Below the pieces are notes generated by a model. It did no database searches, was not told where the DNA came from, and worked only from the letters and a program-made list of their open reading frames with translations. This document shows positions 35,474 through 44,695 of a DNA stretch of 64,000 nucleotides, in pieces. A program made the position numbers and the translations under genes. Each line of letters starts with the position of its first letter. The stretch's first letter is position 1. Origin of the DNA: Faecalicatena orotica (GTDB taxonomy: Bacteria > Bacillota > Clostridia > Lachnospirales > Lachnospiraceae); assembly GCF_003149245.1 (NCBI RefSeq), contig NZ_QGDL01000009.1, forward strand, positions 186,001-250,000, read 5' to 3'.

Positions 35474-36316
35474 TTATCTTCTACGATATTCACGTGGCAT
35501 GCATTGATTCTTTTTATAAAATTTTTTTCGGAAAAGATCAATATTTGTAAAGCCATGCCGTTCTGCAATCGTGCCAATTGAATCTGTAGTCTGGAGCAAA
35601 TCTTTTTCAATCTTAGAGATTCTAACTTCGTAAACATAACTTAAAAAGGACTGTCCCATATATTTTTTGAAAAAATGACAAAAATATTGTGGTTGTAAAT
35701 TAACATAGGATGATATTTCATCTATCGTAATTACGCTTGTGTAATGATCCTGTACATAGGAAAGAATTTGCTGCAGACGTTCATAGTTTTTGTCAATTTG
35801 CGTTGCTGGCTTGTTGTAATGAGAATAATTGTGGTAGAGCTGATACATTAATTCAAAAAATGAACTTTGGAAACGGAGCAGGTATCCATGTTCCTGAAAC
35901 GTAATTGCTACCAGCATTTGATACATTGTTTTTTGAAGAGTTTCCAGTTTCGTCCGCTCAATCTCAGAAGTAACAACTTTAGGAATCATAAATGTAATCT
36001 GATCCAAATCTGGGATATATTTACGCATAACTTCAGAGGGAATCATAGCAAGTATAAAGTGAGTATCCTTTGAGGCTGTAATATCATGGATCTGATATGG
36101 TGGGGTACAGATAACAGAGCCGCTTACATAAGTGGTTTTGGACACGGGTAATGTCTGTACAGTCATAGAACCGGACATGACATAGATAATTTCATAACTA
36201 TCATGCCAGTGGTAGGGAGTGTATGGCCGAATCATTTCAGGGGTAACTTCTACGAAACCAATATCTAAATTTGGCTCAATAGTGATGCTTTCTCGTATGA
36301 AAGAAGACTTTCTCAT
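35474..36316 (-). CDS. AraC family regulator (divergent from the GH3 operon)
   Basis: 280 residues. The N-terminal cupin has YHWHDSYEIIYVMSGSMTVQ and SVICTPPYQIHDI. The C-terminal two-HTH domain has IDEISSYVNLQPQYFCHFFK and GTIAERHGFTNIDLFRKKFY. This is the arrangement of RhaR/MelR-like sugar regulators. It is transcribed away from the beta-glycosidase/GPH operon across a 181-base gap and most likely controls it in response to the sugar. A TATAAT at 36438 in the gap may be the operon -10 box, though no good -35 is seen. Confidence 0.88.
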   Translation of the reverse strand: MRKSSFIRESITIEPNLDIGFVEVTPEMIRPYTPYHWHDSYEIIYVMSGSMTVQTLPVSKTTYVSGSVICTPPYQIHDITASKDTHFILAMIPSEVMRKYIPDLDQITFMIPKVVTSEIERTKLETLQKTMYQMLVAITFQEHGYLLRFQSSFFELMYQLYHNYSHYNKPATQIDKNYERLQQILSYVQDHYTSVITIDEISSYVNLQPQYFCHFFKKYMGQSFLSYVYEVRISKIEKDLLQTTDSIGTIAERHGFTNIDLFRKKFYKKNQCMPREYRRR

Positions 36317-36497
36317 AAATATATCCTCCCATTTTTCCGGTTAATCATAATCTTATGATAAAACAAATGATAGAAAAAGACAATATCACAGGTAAAAATT
36401 AGCATAAAATCTAATTATATTCGTCAAAAAACATAATTATAATAGGAAGCATGGAGTAAGTCAACACATATAAGTCAGAGCAGGGAGGTTATGTTTT

Positions 36498-38897
36498 ATG
36501 GAGAAGTATTTAGATGCTGTTTATCAGCCAAAGGAACGTGCAGATGATCTTTTAAAACGAATGACGTTGGAAGAAAAGGTGGAGCAGTTATGTTGTTATC
36601 TGGTTACGGATCCAACGGCGGATAGGGATGTACATGTTGGGGCAGTGGGAGTAATCAATGGTGGTGAAAGTCCAAAAGAAATCTCAGATATGATAGAAAA
36701 CTACCAAACAAAAATTATGGAGGCATCCAGACTCCATATTCCGGCAATTTTCCATACAGAATCTTTGGCAGGGCCTATACATAAAGGATGTGCGTCTTTT
36801 GGACTCCCGATAGGTTCGGCAGCTACATTTAACGAAGAAAATGTAACAGATATGGCTCGTGTAATCAGGAAGCAGCTGCGTGCTATGGGGATCTCACAGA
36901 CATTATCGCCAGTGCTTGACCTTGCAAGAGATTTCCGCTATGGAAGAATTGCGGAGACGTACGGTGGGGACCCAACGCTGGTATCCAGAATGGGAACTGC
37001 ATTTGTATGCGAATTACAGAGTGGAAAAGCAGGTGAACAGGTTGCAGCAACTGCAAAGCATTTTCTTGGCTGTGCACAGCCAGAAGCAGGAATCAATCAG
37101 ACACGGGCAGTCGTTGATGAAAGAGAATTGGAAGAGGTGATAGCAAAACCGTTCGAGGCAGTAATCAACGATGCAAATTTGATGGCAGTTATGAATTCAT
37201 ATGGCGAAGTTAATGGTGAACCGTTTTGTGCATCTGAAAAATATCTACGAACACTTTTAAGAGATAAGATGGGGTTTCAAGGGGTAACAGTGAGTGATTA
37301 TCACAGTCTTGACCGTATCATAGCTCCTTATAAGCTGGCAGAATCTAAAAAAGATGCTGCAGTTGCAGCACTGGAAGCTGGTATGGATATTGAATTTCCT
37401 TCGAAATTTTTATATCCAGAGCTGCAGGAAGCAGTTCATGAGGGGTTAATATCAGAGAAACTAGTAGATGAGGCTGTATATCGTATTTTGACATTGAAAT
37501 TTAGATTAGGTCTTTTTGAACATCCGTATCCAGAATACAAGGAAGAGTGCTTCGACAATAAAGAAAGTATTCGTGTGGCGAAAAGATGTGCTTATCAGTC
37601 GATGACCCTCTTAAAGAATGATGGAATCCTGCCAATTAAAAGTAAAAAAATAAAGATCGGAATTATCGGCCAGCCGGCTGATAGCCTTCGCCATATGTTT
37701 GGTGCATATACAATGGCTGGTACACTGGAGATGCTTCTTGATATGGCATCAGACAGGGATGCGATCGGAATGGCCGGGGTCAGAACAGAGGTGAAGGGGG
37801 ATGCAAAAAAAATAACGCTGGAAGATATGAATCAGATTCTTCAGAATCAGTATCCATATGCAAAAACGTTAGTTGAAGCATTAAAGGAACAATTTCATGA
37901 TATTTCCTATGAAAAAGGTTTTTCGGTGGAAAATGGTGAATTGGTTAAGGCATATGAATGGAATCATGCACTTAAACTTGCAGATGAGTCAGAACTTGTT
38001 CTTGTGTGTGTCGGGGGCAAGAATGGTGTGGGAAGAACTTGCACTTCAGGAGAGGGAATTGACGCTGCACGTGTTGAGTTATCTGGAGATCAGGAGAAAC
38101 TGGTTCAGGAATTGTACCAGCACAATTCAAATATGATTGTGGTTCATACAGATGGCCGCCCTCTCGTAAGTCCATTTATTTATGAAAATGCACGCGCAGT
38201 TATTGAGGCATGGCTTCCAGGCGAGTGGGGAGGTATTGCACTTGCAGATGTGATATCAGGAAACTATAATCCGTCGGGACGTCTACCAGTAGATATTCCA
38301 AGATCAACGGGACAGATGCCAATCTACTTTAGCCAGAGAAATGGTTCGAATATTGAATCAATACGGGAATGTACAGGAGATTTCATCGTTAATAAAGATG
38401 GATATATGGATGAAATCAGGAAAGCGCAGTGTCCATTTGGATATGGATTATCTTATACGAAGTTTGAGTATTCTCAGATGCGGCTTGCTGCAGGCCCCGA
38501 TGGAAGTTATGAAATTCAGATTTCGATACAGAATAAAGGAAAAGTATTTGGAGCAGATGTTGTGCAGCTTTATGGAAAGGATGAATATGCATCAGTTGTA
38601 AGACCCAGAAAAGAGTTGCTTGGATTCTGCAGGGTGGAACTTGAACCAGAGGAAAAAGCTTTGATTATATTCAGGGGAAATTTAAGTCAGTTTGCGTTTG
38701 AAGATAGACAGGGTAAATGGGTGGTCGAAAAAGGAAAATTCTTATTCGAAATTGGACGTAACAGTGATGATACTGTATTAATGAAAGAATATGTCTTAGA
38801 AAATTCTATGAAGGCAGAACGGACAAAGAGATGTTTTTGCGCAGATGTGACACAGGAGAGGAGAAGCAGCTATGACACTTACGAAAGAACAATTTAA
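36498..38897 (+). CDS. Glycoside hydrolase family 3 beta-glycosidase
   Basis: 799-residue cytoplasmic enzyme (no signal peptide). Domains: GH3 TIM barrel (about 15-335), GH3 C-terminal alpha/beta sandwich (about 375-600) and a fibronectin III-like domain (about 690-770). The nucleophile is D267 in GVTVSDYHSLDRI. AATAKHFLG and GRIAETYGGDP are family signatures. Specificity (glucoside or xyloside) is open. AGGGAGG precedes the ATG. It overlaps the GPH transporter gene by 26 bases, so uptake and hydrolysis of the same glycoside are likely. Confidence 0.93.
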   Translation: MEKYLDAVYQPKERADDLLKRMTLEEKVEQLCCYLVTDPTADRDVHVGAVGVINGGESPKEISDMIENYQTKIMEASRLHIPAIFHTESLAGPIHKGCASFGLPIGSAATFNEENVTDMARVIRKQLRAMGISQTLSPVLDLARDFRYGRIAETYGGDPTLVSRMGTAFVCELQSGKAGEQVAATAKHFLGCAQPEAGINQTRAVVDERELEEVIAKPFEAVINDANLMAVMNSYGEVNGEPFCASEKYLRTLLRDKMGFQGVTVSDYHSLDRIIAPYKLAESKKDAAVAALEAGMDIEFPSKFLYPELQEAVHEGLISEKLVDEAVYRILTLKFRLGLFEHPYPEYKEECFDNKESIRVAKRCAYQSMTLLKNDGILPIKSKKIKIGIIGQPADSLRHMFGAYTMAGTLEMLLDMASDRDAIGMAGVRTEVKGDAKKITLEDMNQILQNQYPYAKTLVEALKEQFHDISYEKGFSVENGELVKAYEWNHALKLADESELVLVCVGGKNGVGRTCTSGEGIDAARVELSGDQEKLVQELYQHNSNMIVVHTDGRPLVSPFIYENARAVIEAWLPGEWGGIALADVISGNYNPSGRLPVDIPRSTGQMPIYFSQRNGSNIESIRECTGDFIVNKDGYMDEIRKAQCPFGYGLSYTKFEYSQMRLAAGPDGSYEIQISIQNKGKVFGADVVQLYGKDEYASVVRPRKELLGFCRVELEPEEKALIIFRGNLSQFAFEDRQGKWVVEKGKFLFEIGRNSDDTVLMKEYVLENSMKAERTKRCFCADVTQERRSSYDTYERTI

Positions 38898-40206
38898 AAA
38901 TCAAAAAATAGGTACCGGAGAAAAATTGGCATATGGAGTATCGAATGTTGGAGGGAACCTTGTATATGCCACGATTTCATCATTTGCGACAATTTACTAT
39001 ACAGACAGCGTTGGAATTGCAGCAGCGACGGTAGGAACCATGATGATATTGGCAAGGATATTTGATGCTTTTTCAGATATCGCAATGGGCACGATTATAG
39101 ATCGGACACATAAAAAGTCAGGACAGGCAAAACCTTGGTTTGTCTGGAGCATTATACCACTTGTAATAAGTTTAATACTTGTCTTTATATTACCAGCATC
39201 CTGGGGAAATACGGCTAAAGTCGTTTATATGTACGTAACTTATATTTGGTCGGCAGTATTTTGCTTTACGGCGAATTCACTTTCAGCAGTATCAATGCAG
39301 TCTCTTATGACAGGATCAAAAAATGGACGAATGGGGTTGAATGCATCCTATCAGATATTTGGATTTATCACTATTATTTTAGTGAATATGATAACTTCAA
39401 ATGTAGCAGCAAAAATTGGATGGGCAAAGCTTTCTGTCGTATATGCAATTCTGGCAACGATCTGTCTGGTTATAACAGCTGTTGTATGTAAGGAGAGAAA
39501 ACATCTCATTATAGAGGAACAGAATGAGGAATGTAAACAAAGAACTATTTCTATAAAAGAAGGCGTTTCGTATCTATTAAAAAACAGGTATGTGATTATT
39601 GTATTGGTTTTATCCATTTTAAATTACATTACAATTGGTGGATTTAACTCTGGCGGGGTATATTATGCGACTTATATCTATAACAACCCGGCATTGTTCG
39701 GACTTATGACTCTGGCAGGAATGCTGCCGACAATTTTGTTGTCATCATTGATTCCGGCATTAGGGAAAAAATTCAGTAAGCGAAATGTCTTAGCTGCAGG
39801 ATATTTGCTCCAGGGAGCAGGATATCTAATCATTCAATTTGAAGGAACCGTTCTTCCAGTCATGATTTTAGGACTAGTAATTAAGGGTGCAGGATTAGCT
39901 GCAGTTGCCGGATTATTAATTCCAATGATCGGAGATGTGATTGAATACGAGGAAAAGAAATCTGGAGTACGACTGGATGGAATGATGAATGCAATTGCTA
40001 CGTGTGGAATTAAAGTCGGGACCGGTTTAGGTCTTGCAATGGTAGGCTGGCTTCTTCAGTTTGGCGGATACATCCAGAGGGCGGAAGTACAATCCGCATC
40101 AACGATTTCCATGATTAAATTAATGGTGGGAGGAATTCCGGCAATCTGCGGGTTTCTAGGGTTTTTGCTCGCTATAAAATTTGATATCGAGAGGGTTGAA
40201 AAATGA
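38872..40206 (+). CDS. GPH family glycoside:cation symporter
   Basis: 444 residues with twelve membrane segments of the glycoside-pentoside-hexuronide family: GEKLAYGVSNVGGNLVYATI at the start, DAFSDIAMGTIIDRTHKKSGQAKPW-type loop after helix 2, and GDVIEYEEKKSGVRLDGMMN in the C-half. It should import the substrate of the GH3 enzyme with Na+ or H+. It overlaps both neighbours by a few bases. Confidence 0.93.
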   Translation: MTLTKEQFKNQKIGTGEKLAYGVSNVGGNLVYATISSFATIYYTDSVGIAAATVGTMMILARIFDAFSDIAMGTIIDRTHKKSGQAKPWFVWSIIPLVISLILVFILPASWGNTAKVVYMYVTYIWSAVFCFTANSLSAVSMQSLMTGSKNGRMGLNASYQIFGFITIILVNMITSNVAAKIGWAKLSVVYAILATICLVITAVVCKERKHLIIEEQNEECKQRTISIKEGVSYLLKNRYVIIVLVLSILNYITIGGFNSGGVYYATYIYNNPALFGLMTLAGMLPTILLSSLIPALGKKFSKRNVLAAGYLLQGAGYLIIQFEGTVLPVMILGLVIKGAGLAAVAGLLIPMIGDVIEYEEKKSGVRLDGMMNAIATCGIKVGTGLGLAMVGWLLQFGGYIQRAEVQSASTISMIKLMVGGIPAICGFLGFLLAIKFDIERVEK

Positions 40207-40526
40207 TGATACAATTAAGAATTTATACATTAGCAAGTAAAGAGGCTGCACAGAAGTATGCAAATGTTCATTGGAAACGGCATATTGAGAGTTTGAAAAA
40301 ATATGGGATTACAACTCATGAGGTTTATGTAGAAAGCAGCGGACAGGTGCCAACAAGGGTATTTGCCATTGTGAGCTATGAAGGAACTGATTTGAGGAGC
40401 CAGAATGAAAAATATATGGCAAGCGCAGATTTCAAAGCGGACATGAAAGGATTTCAGATGTCTGATATTCAGGGGGTTGAAGAGATATTAATAGAATCAA
40501 TATCATTTGATAGTGACGTTTTATAA
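40203..40526 (+). CDS. NIPSNAP-like small dimeric alpha/beta-barrel protein
   Basis: 107 residues, MIQLRIYTLASKEAAQKYAN then a helix and IVSYEGTDLRSQNEKYM, resembling NIPSNAP or related ferredoxin-like dimeric barrels. The start ATGATG overlaps the symporter stop. It is the third gene of the sugar operon; its role there is unknown. The family assignment is by pattern only. Confidence 0.6.
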   Translation: MMIQLRIYTLASKEAAQKYANVHWKRHIESLKKYGITTHEVYVESSGQVPTRVFAIVSYEGTDLRSQNEKYMASADFKADMKGFQMSDIQGVEEILIESISFDSDVL

Positions 40527-40534
40527 CAATAATA

Positions 40535-40612
40535 ATAGCCAGAAACATGAAATCTATATTGTTTCTGGCTATATCGCGCCGTACCGGAGAGAAACTTTCT
40601 CTTTGGTACGGC
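40535..40612. terminator. Two terminator hairpins after the sugar operon
   Basis: First stem ATAGCCAGAAAC / GTTTCTGGCTAT (40535-40546, 40561-40572). Second stem GCCGTACC / GGTACGGC (40578-40585, 40605-40612) enclosing a GAGAAA/TTTCTC pair, followed by CTTCTTTATTTTTTT. They separate convergent units. Confidence 0.8.
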
Positions 40613-40639
40613 CTTCTTTATTTTTTTCTTTAATTCAGA

Positions 40640-41560
40640 TCATTCTAAGAGGTTACCTTCCAACTCGTTTTTGACCTCTTCACAAAGCACCCCAAGAATC
40701 ATTTTGACTGGATTCTCCAGTTTTTTGCGTTTCTTACAGACATAAGCATATTCCATACTCAGCGGGAGCTGCCGCAGTGGGATTGATATCAGATCGTTGC
40801 GCCGCAGGACACGCTGGTGGGTCTGGAAGGTTATCATGACACCATTTGGAAATGTATCCAGAAAATCCATATTGGAAGAACGGACATTGCGTTCCAGAAT
40901 CCGGCATTCTTTGGGGAGGTAGGTGCCCAGTGATTCATCTTTTAATCTCATACTGTGCTGTGTGCTGCTTAGAATGCAGTGCTTCAGCTTGTTTAAATCA
41001 GGCTTTTCCCCTTCTCTAAAATAAGGGTTCTGGCGGTTTGTCAGCAGAAAATAGGGTGTTCTGCAGATTGGGAAATAGGCCAGGCCATGTCCGGAGAAAT
41101 ACTTCTCATAATTTTTCTGCTGTGAATAGGGAATGATGATCAGACCAAATTCTGCTTTCTCACTTTCAACCAGTTCTATGACCTCATCCAGATCATTTTC
41201 CGTGAATTCGATAGGCAGTTCAGGATATTGCTGCATCGCATCCAGAATATGGTTGATATACAGGGAAGATTCTATGGTTGCTATCGTTACATGCGAAAGC
41301 TGTTCACAGCGGCATGCTTTTTCCAGATTTGCAAGCTCCTCAAGAAGGCCCTCGGCCTGTGTCAGATATCGTTCTCCCTGGCTTGTGACAGTGAGTCCTT
41401 TTTTGCTTCTGGAAAAAAGAGCAAATCCCAATTCTTCTTCCAGTGCGGCCAGTGTCCTGCTCAGATTAGGCTGCGCCATAAACAGAACATCTGCGGCTTT
41501 TGATATTTTTCCATATTTTCTAATTGTCAGTGCACATCTGATTGCCTGAAATTTGTCCAT
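40640..41560 (-). CDS. LysR family transcriptional regulator (module B)
   Basis: 306 residues: winged HTH at the N-terminus (CALTIRKYGKISKAADVLFM, AQPNLSRTLAALEEELG) and a LysR co-inducer domain. It is divergent from the asparaginase gene; the 121-base gap carries the palindrome ATATCAATTTTGATAT at 41583. The arrangement parallels the LysR gene of module A (29648), and it is the likely regulator of 41682-45370. Confidence 0.92.
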   Translation of the reverse strand: MDKFQAIRCALTIRKYGKISKAADVLFMAQPNLSRTLAALEEELGFALFSRSKKGLTVTSQGERYLTQAEGLLEELANLEKACRCEQLSHVTIATIESSLYINHILDAMQQYPELPIEFTENDLDEVIELVESEKAEFGLIIIPYSQQKNYEKYFSGHGLAYFPICRTPYFLLTNRQNPYFREGEKPDLNKLKHCILSSTQHSMRLKDESLGTYLPKECRILERNVRSSNMDFLDTFPNGVMITFQTHQRVLRRNDLISIPLRQLPLSMEYAYVCKKRKKLENPVKMILGVLCEEVKNELEGNLLE

Positions 41561-41582
41561 GATATTCCCCTTTATTATATGT

Positions 41583-41598
41583 ATATCAATTTTGATAT
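41583..41598. promoter_or_regulatory. Predicted LysR operator (module B)
   Basis: ATATCAA-TT-TTGATAT, an interrupted palindrome with perfect 7-base arms containing a T-N11-A LysR core. It starts 22 bases before the LysR start codon. It is unlike the module A palindrome. Confidence 0.55.
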
Positions 41599-41681
41599 GT
41601 CAATATGCACAAATAGAATTTTATTTTCTAAGTGATGAATGATATTATAAACAAAAATACAGAGAAAGTAAAGGAGGTCAT

Positions 41682-42686
41682 ATGAAAAAGAAGCTTCTTC
41701 TTATTGCGACCGGAGGGACGATTGCATCAAAATCTTCCGGAAAAGGGCTTTCCCCTTCCATATCTCCGGAGGAACTGCTGAACCAGCTTCCAGAAATACC
41801 GGAAGAATGTGAAATCGACACGTATTCCCTGCTGAATATCGACAGCACGAATATTCAGCCGGAACATTGGCTGCTGATTGCAGGAACGGTAGAAAAAAAC
41901 TATCCATTCTATGACGGGTTTGTTATCACACATGGGACGGATACGATGGCGTATACCGCGGCAGCTCTTTCTTATTTGATTCAGGATCCAGATAAGCTGG
42001 TGATTCTGACCGGTTCACAGAAACCTATCATCGATGCAGTTACAGATGCGTGGAAAAATCTGCTTGATAGTTTCCTGTTTGCCTGTCATGAGAATGTGTA
42101 CGGAGTATATGTGGTATTTTCCGGTCAGGCCATTCTGGGTACACATGCAAAGAAAATAAAATCAAAAAGTTTTGAGGCTTTTAACAGCATCAATTATCCT
42201 GCGGCCGCATTTATCAATGGACGCCATGTGATACAGTACACGCCTTCACAGAGTCCTGCAGAGAAGGTGAGATTTTACCATAAACTGAATCCACGGGTGT
42301 TTGTCCTGAAGCTGATACCGGGAGTGAACCCGGACATACTTGATTATATTGCCCTCCATTACGATGCTGTTTTAATAGAAAGTTATGGTGTGGGAGGCCT
42401 GCCCTTTGCAAGCCCGAGAAATTTTATTGACAAATTGGAGTATTTAAAGGAACAGGGCTGTATTGTGGTGGTTGCTACACAGGCGATGTATGAGGGCAGT
42501 GATATGTCTGTTTATGAAGTAGGAGTCAGGGCGCTGCAGGAATATGACGTGCTGCAGACTTACGATATGACCGTGGAGGCGGCAGTTACTAAGCTGATGT
42601 GGATTCTGGCAGAGGAAGAAGGGGGTGTAAGGATAAAAGAGATTTTTTATACTCCGATTAACAATGATATCCATACCTTCTTCTAA
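41682..42686 (+). CDS. Type I L-asparaginase
   Basis: Cytoplasmic (no signal peptide) 334-residue enzyme hydrolysing asparagine to aspartate and ammonia. Catalytic residues: T13 in ATGGTIAS, T86-D87 in THGTDTM, and a lysine in the KKIKSKSFEAFNS region. AAAGGAGG precedes the ATG. It is first gene of a unit with an M20D amidohydrolase and two membrane proteins, suggesting that asparagine (or a related amide) is released from an imported conjugate and then deamidated. Some family members are glutaminases or cleave other amides. Confidence 0.92.
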   Translation: MKKKLLLIATGGTIASKSSGKGLSPSISPEELLNQLPEIPEECEIDTYSLLNIDSTNIQPEHWLLIAGTVEKNYPFYDGFVITHGTDTMAYTAAALSYLIQDPDKLVILTGSQKPIIDAVTDAWKNLLDSFLFACHENVYGVYVVFSGQAILGTHAKKIKSKSFEAFNSINYPAAAFINGRHVIQYTPSQSPAEKVRFYHKLNPRVFVLKLIPGVNPDILDYIALHYDAVLIESYGVGGLPFASPRNFIDKLEYLKEQGCIVVVATQAMYEGSDMSVYEVGVRALQEYDVLQTYDMTVEAAVTKLMWILAEEEGGVRIKEIFYTPINNDIHTFF

Positions 42687-42735
42687 TAAGCGGTAAAAAA
42701 GATAAGTGAAAATAACAGGAAAGGAATTGAAAACG

Positions 42736-43926
42736 ATGAATATTCAGGAATATGCAGAGAAGATTCAGGGGGAAATTACAGACTGGAGGCGTGCCATGCA
42801 CCAGTTTCCTGAACTCGGGGTGAGCCTGCCGAAGACGGCCCGGTACATAGCAGGGCAACTTGACAGGATGGGGATTTCATACAGCAAATGTGCCGATGGT
42901 TCCGGAATTGTTGCTCTGATTGGAAAACACAATACGGGAAAAACAGTTGGTCTCCGGGCAGATATGGATGGACTTCCAGTCAGTGAGAAGACCGGACTGG
43001 ACTTCGCCTCATCGAACGGCAATATGCATGCATGCGGACACGATTCACACGCGGCAGCGGCTTTGGGGGCGGCGAAGATATTGAAGGCAATGGAAGATGA
43101 GCTTCCCGGGCGGGTAAAGATTTTATTTCAGCCGGGTGAGGAGACTCTGGACGGAGCAAAGGCAATGATTAAGGATGGGGCTCTTGAGAATCCTAAGGTC
43201 GATGTCCTTTTGGCGATGCATACGATGAACAAAGAAAATGTTAAAAACGGCAGTATTGAAATTGTGGAGAATGAGCGTCATGTGTATTCTGCGTCCAGTG
43301 ATGCATATATCATCCGTATCTATGGCAAAGGAGGGCATGCGGCAATGCCGGAAAACTGTGTTGATCCGATCCTTCCGCTGTCTCAGCTTATTGCAGCTAT
43401 TCAGCAGATTGTCAGCCGGGAGATTGCCCCGATTGAACCTGCGGTTATAACAATATCCGGAGTGCATGCCGGAAACGAATCTTTTAATGTTATTCCCGAT
43501 TATGCGGAACTCAGGGGGACCTACCGTACCCAGAACCCCTTTGTCCGGACCTATATCACAAAACGTCTTAAGGAACTTGCATCAGCTGTCTGCACTGCAT
43601 TTCGGGCGTCGTGTGACGTACAGATTGAGGAAGGGGTCCCATCCCTTGTAAATAGCCCGGAGGTTTTGGATACAATAGCAGATACTTATCAGACAATGAA
43701 GTGGAAACAGGATTTGATCCGCAGCAGCACGCCGCTCATGGGCGGGGAAGACGCGGCCTGTTTCTTTGAGAAAGTCCCAGGAGGATATTTCATGTTCCTT
43801 ACAAATAAAACATGCAAAAATTCTTATTATCCCGTCCATAATGCCATGTATGATCTGGATGATGAGATATTATATCAGGCTTCCGGGCTGCTTGCAGAAA
43901 CTATCGTAAATCTTATGAAAAAGTAA
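42736..43926 (+). CDS. M20D family amidohydrolase (module B)
   Basis: 396-residue metallo-amidohydrolase. Metal and catalytic residues: C100 and H102 in HACGHDSH, E135/E136 in QPGEE, H162 in AMHT; GKGGHAAMPE lies in the lid domain and MGGEDAACF near the C-terminus. The start at 42736 is preferred since AGGAAAGGA lies upstream; an in-frame GTG at 42706 has no site. Likely reaction: removal of an acyl or aminoacyl group from an amino acid. Its paralogue is at 30800. Genes on both sides are closely spaced. Confidence 0.92.
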   Translation: MNIQEYAEKIQGEITDWRRAMHQFPELGVSLPKTARYIAGQLDRMGISYSKCADGSGIVALIGKHNTGKTVGLRADMDGLPVSEKTGLDFASSNGNMHACGHDSHAAAALGAAKILKAMEDELPGRVKILFQPGEETLDGAKAMIKDGALENPKVDVLLAMHTMNKENVKNGSIEIVENERHVYSASSDAYIIRIYGKGGHAAMPENCVDPILPLSQLIAAIQQIVSREIAPIEPAVITISGVHAGNESFNVIPDYAELRGTYRTQNPFVRTYITKRLKELASAVCTAFRASCDVQIEEGVPSLVNSPEVLDTIADTYQTMKWKQDLIRSSTPLMGGEDAACFFEKVPGGYFMFLTNKTCKNSYYPVHNAMYDLDDEILYQASGLLAETIVNLMKK

Positions 43927-43959
43927 GAGCAATTCAACCGTGTTCAGGAGGTATTTTCA

Positions 43960-44664
43960 ATGAAAGAATATTTAAAAGTGGCAAACAGCCCTATTTTCTA
44001 TATTATTACTTTTATACTTTTTGCAATCATTATTGTTCAGGTCTTTGTTTTTATCCGGATGGCTCTTAAGAGGGCCAAACAGCTGAACATTACCCATTCA
44101 CAGATAAAAAGTGTTGTGAAAACCGCATCTGTTACGACGGTGGTTCCCAGTATTGCGACGGTCATCGCGCTGTTGACACTGGTACCTATTATGGGGCTCC
44201 CATTTTCCTGGGCCCGCCTTTCCGTGATTGGTTCGCTTTCCTATGAACTGGCTGCCGCTAACATGGGGGCAGATGCTATGGGAGTGGCACTGGGGCAGAG
44301 TGGCTATACCATGCAGGCATTTTTGAATTCTGTCTGGACTATGACTATTGGTTCAAGCGTTATGATAACCTTTACACTTTTCTTCTTTAAGAAATACAAA
44401 CAGCAGTTGTCAAAAAGCATGGAAAAGAACAGGAATTCAAATTGGAATAAAATATTTATATCCGCCGTTTTACTGGGGGTCTATGCCAAGTTTATTCTGG
44501 AACCGGTCGTTTCGGGGGGCTCCGCGTTGGCAGCTATGCTGACAAGTGCTGTATTTGCGCTGATTATCGAATGGTTTATCAAAAAAACAGGTTTCAGGTG
44601 GCTGCAGGATTTTTCCTTATCTATCAGTATGATTTGCGGAATGGCAGCAGCATGCCTGTTATAA
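43960..44664 (+). CDS. DUF5058-like membrane protein (module B)
   Basis: 234 residues and six predicted helices: about 10-30 (FYIITFILFAIIIVQVFVFI), 48-78, 120-148 (with ALGQSGYTMQAFLNSVWTM before it), 165-182, 190-210 and 220-234. A conserved feature is PFSWARLSVIGSLSYELAAA between helices 2 and 3. I recall this family as DUF5058, of unknown function. It lies next to a second six-helix protein, and the two may form one transporter. An AGGAGG precedes the ATG. The gene at 29845 is its broken paralogue. Confidence 0.75.
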   Translation: MKEYLKVANSPIFYIITFILFAIIIVQVFVFIRMALKRAKQLNITHSQIKSVVKTASVTTVVPSIATVIALLTLVPIMGLPFSWARLSVIGSLSYELAAANMGADAMGVALGQSGYTMQAFLNSVWTMTIGSSVMITFTLFFFKKYKQQLSKSMEKNRNSNWNKIFISAVLLGVYAKFILEPVVSGGSALAAMLTSAVFALIIEWFIKKTGFRWLQDFSLSISMICGMAAACLL

Positions 44665-44695
44665 TTAAAAATTAGTAGAAAAGGAGATAATTATT

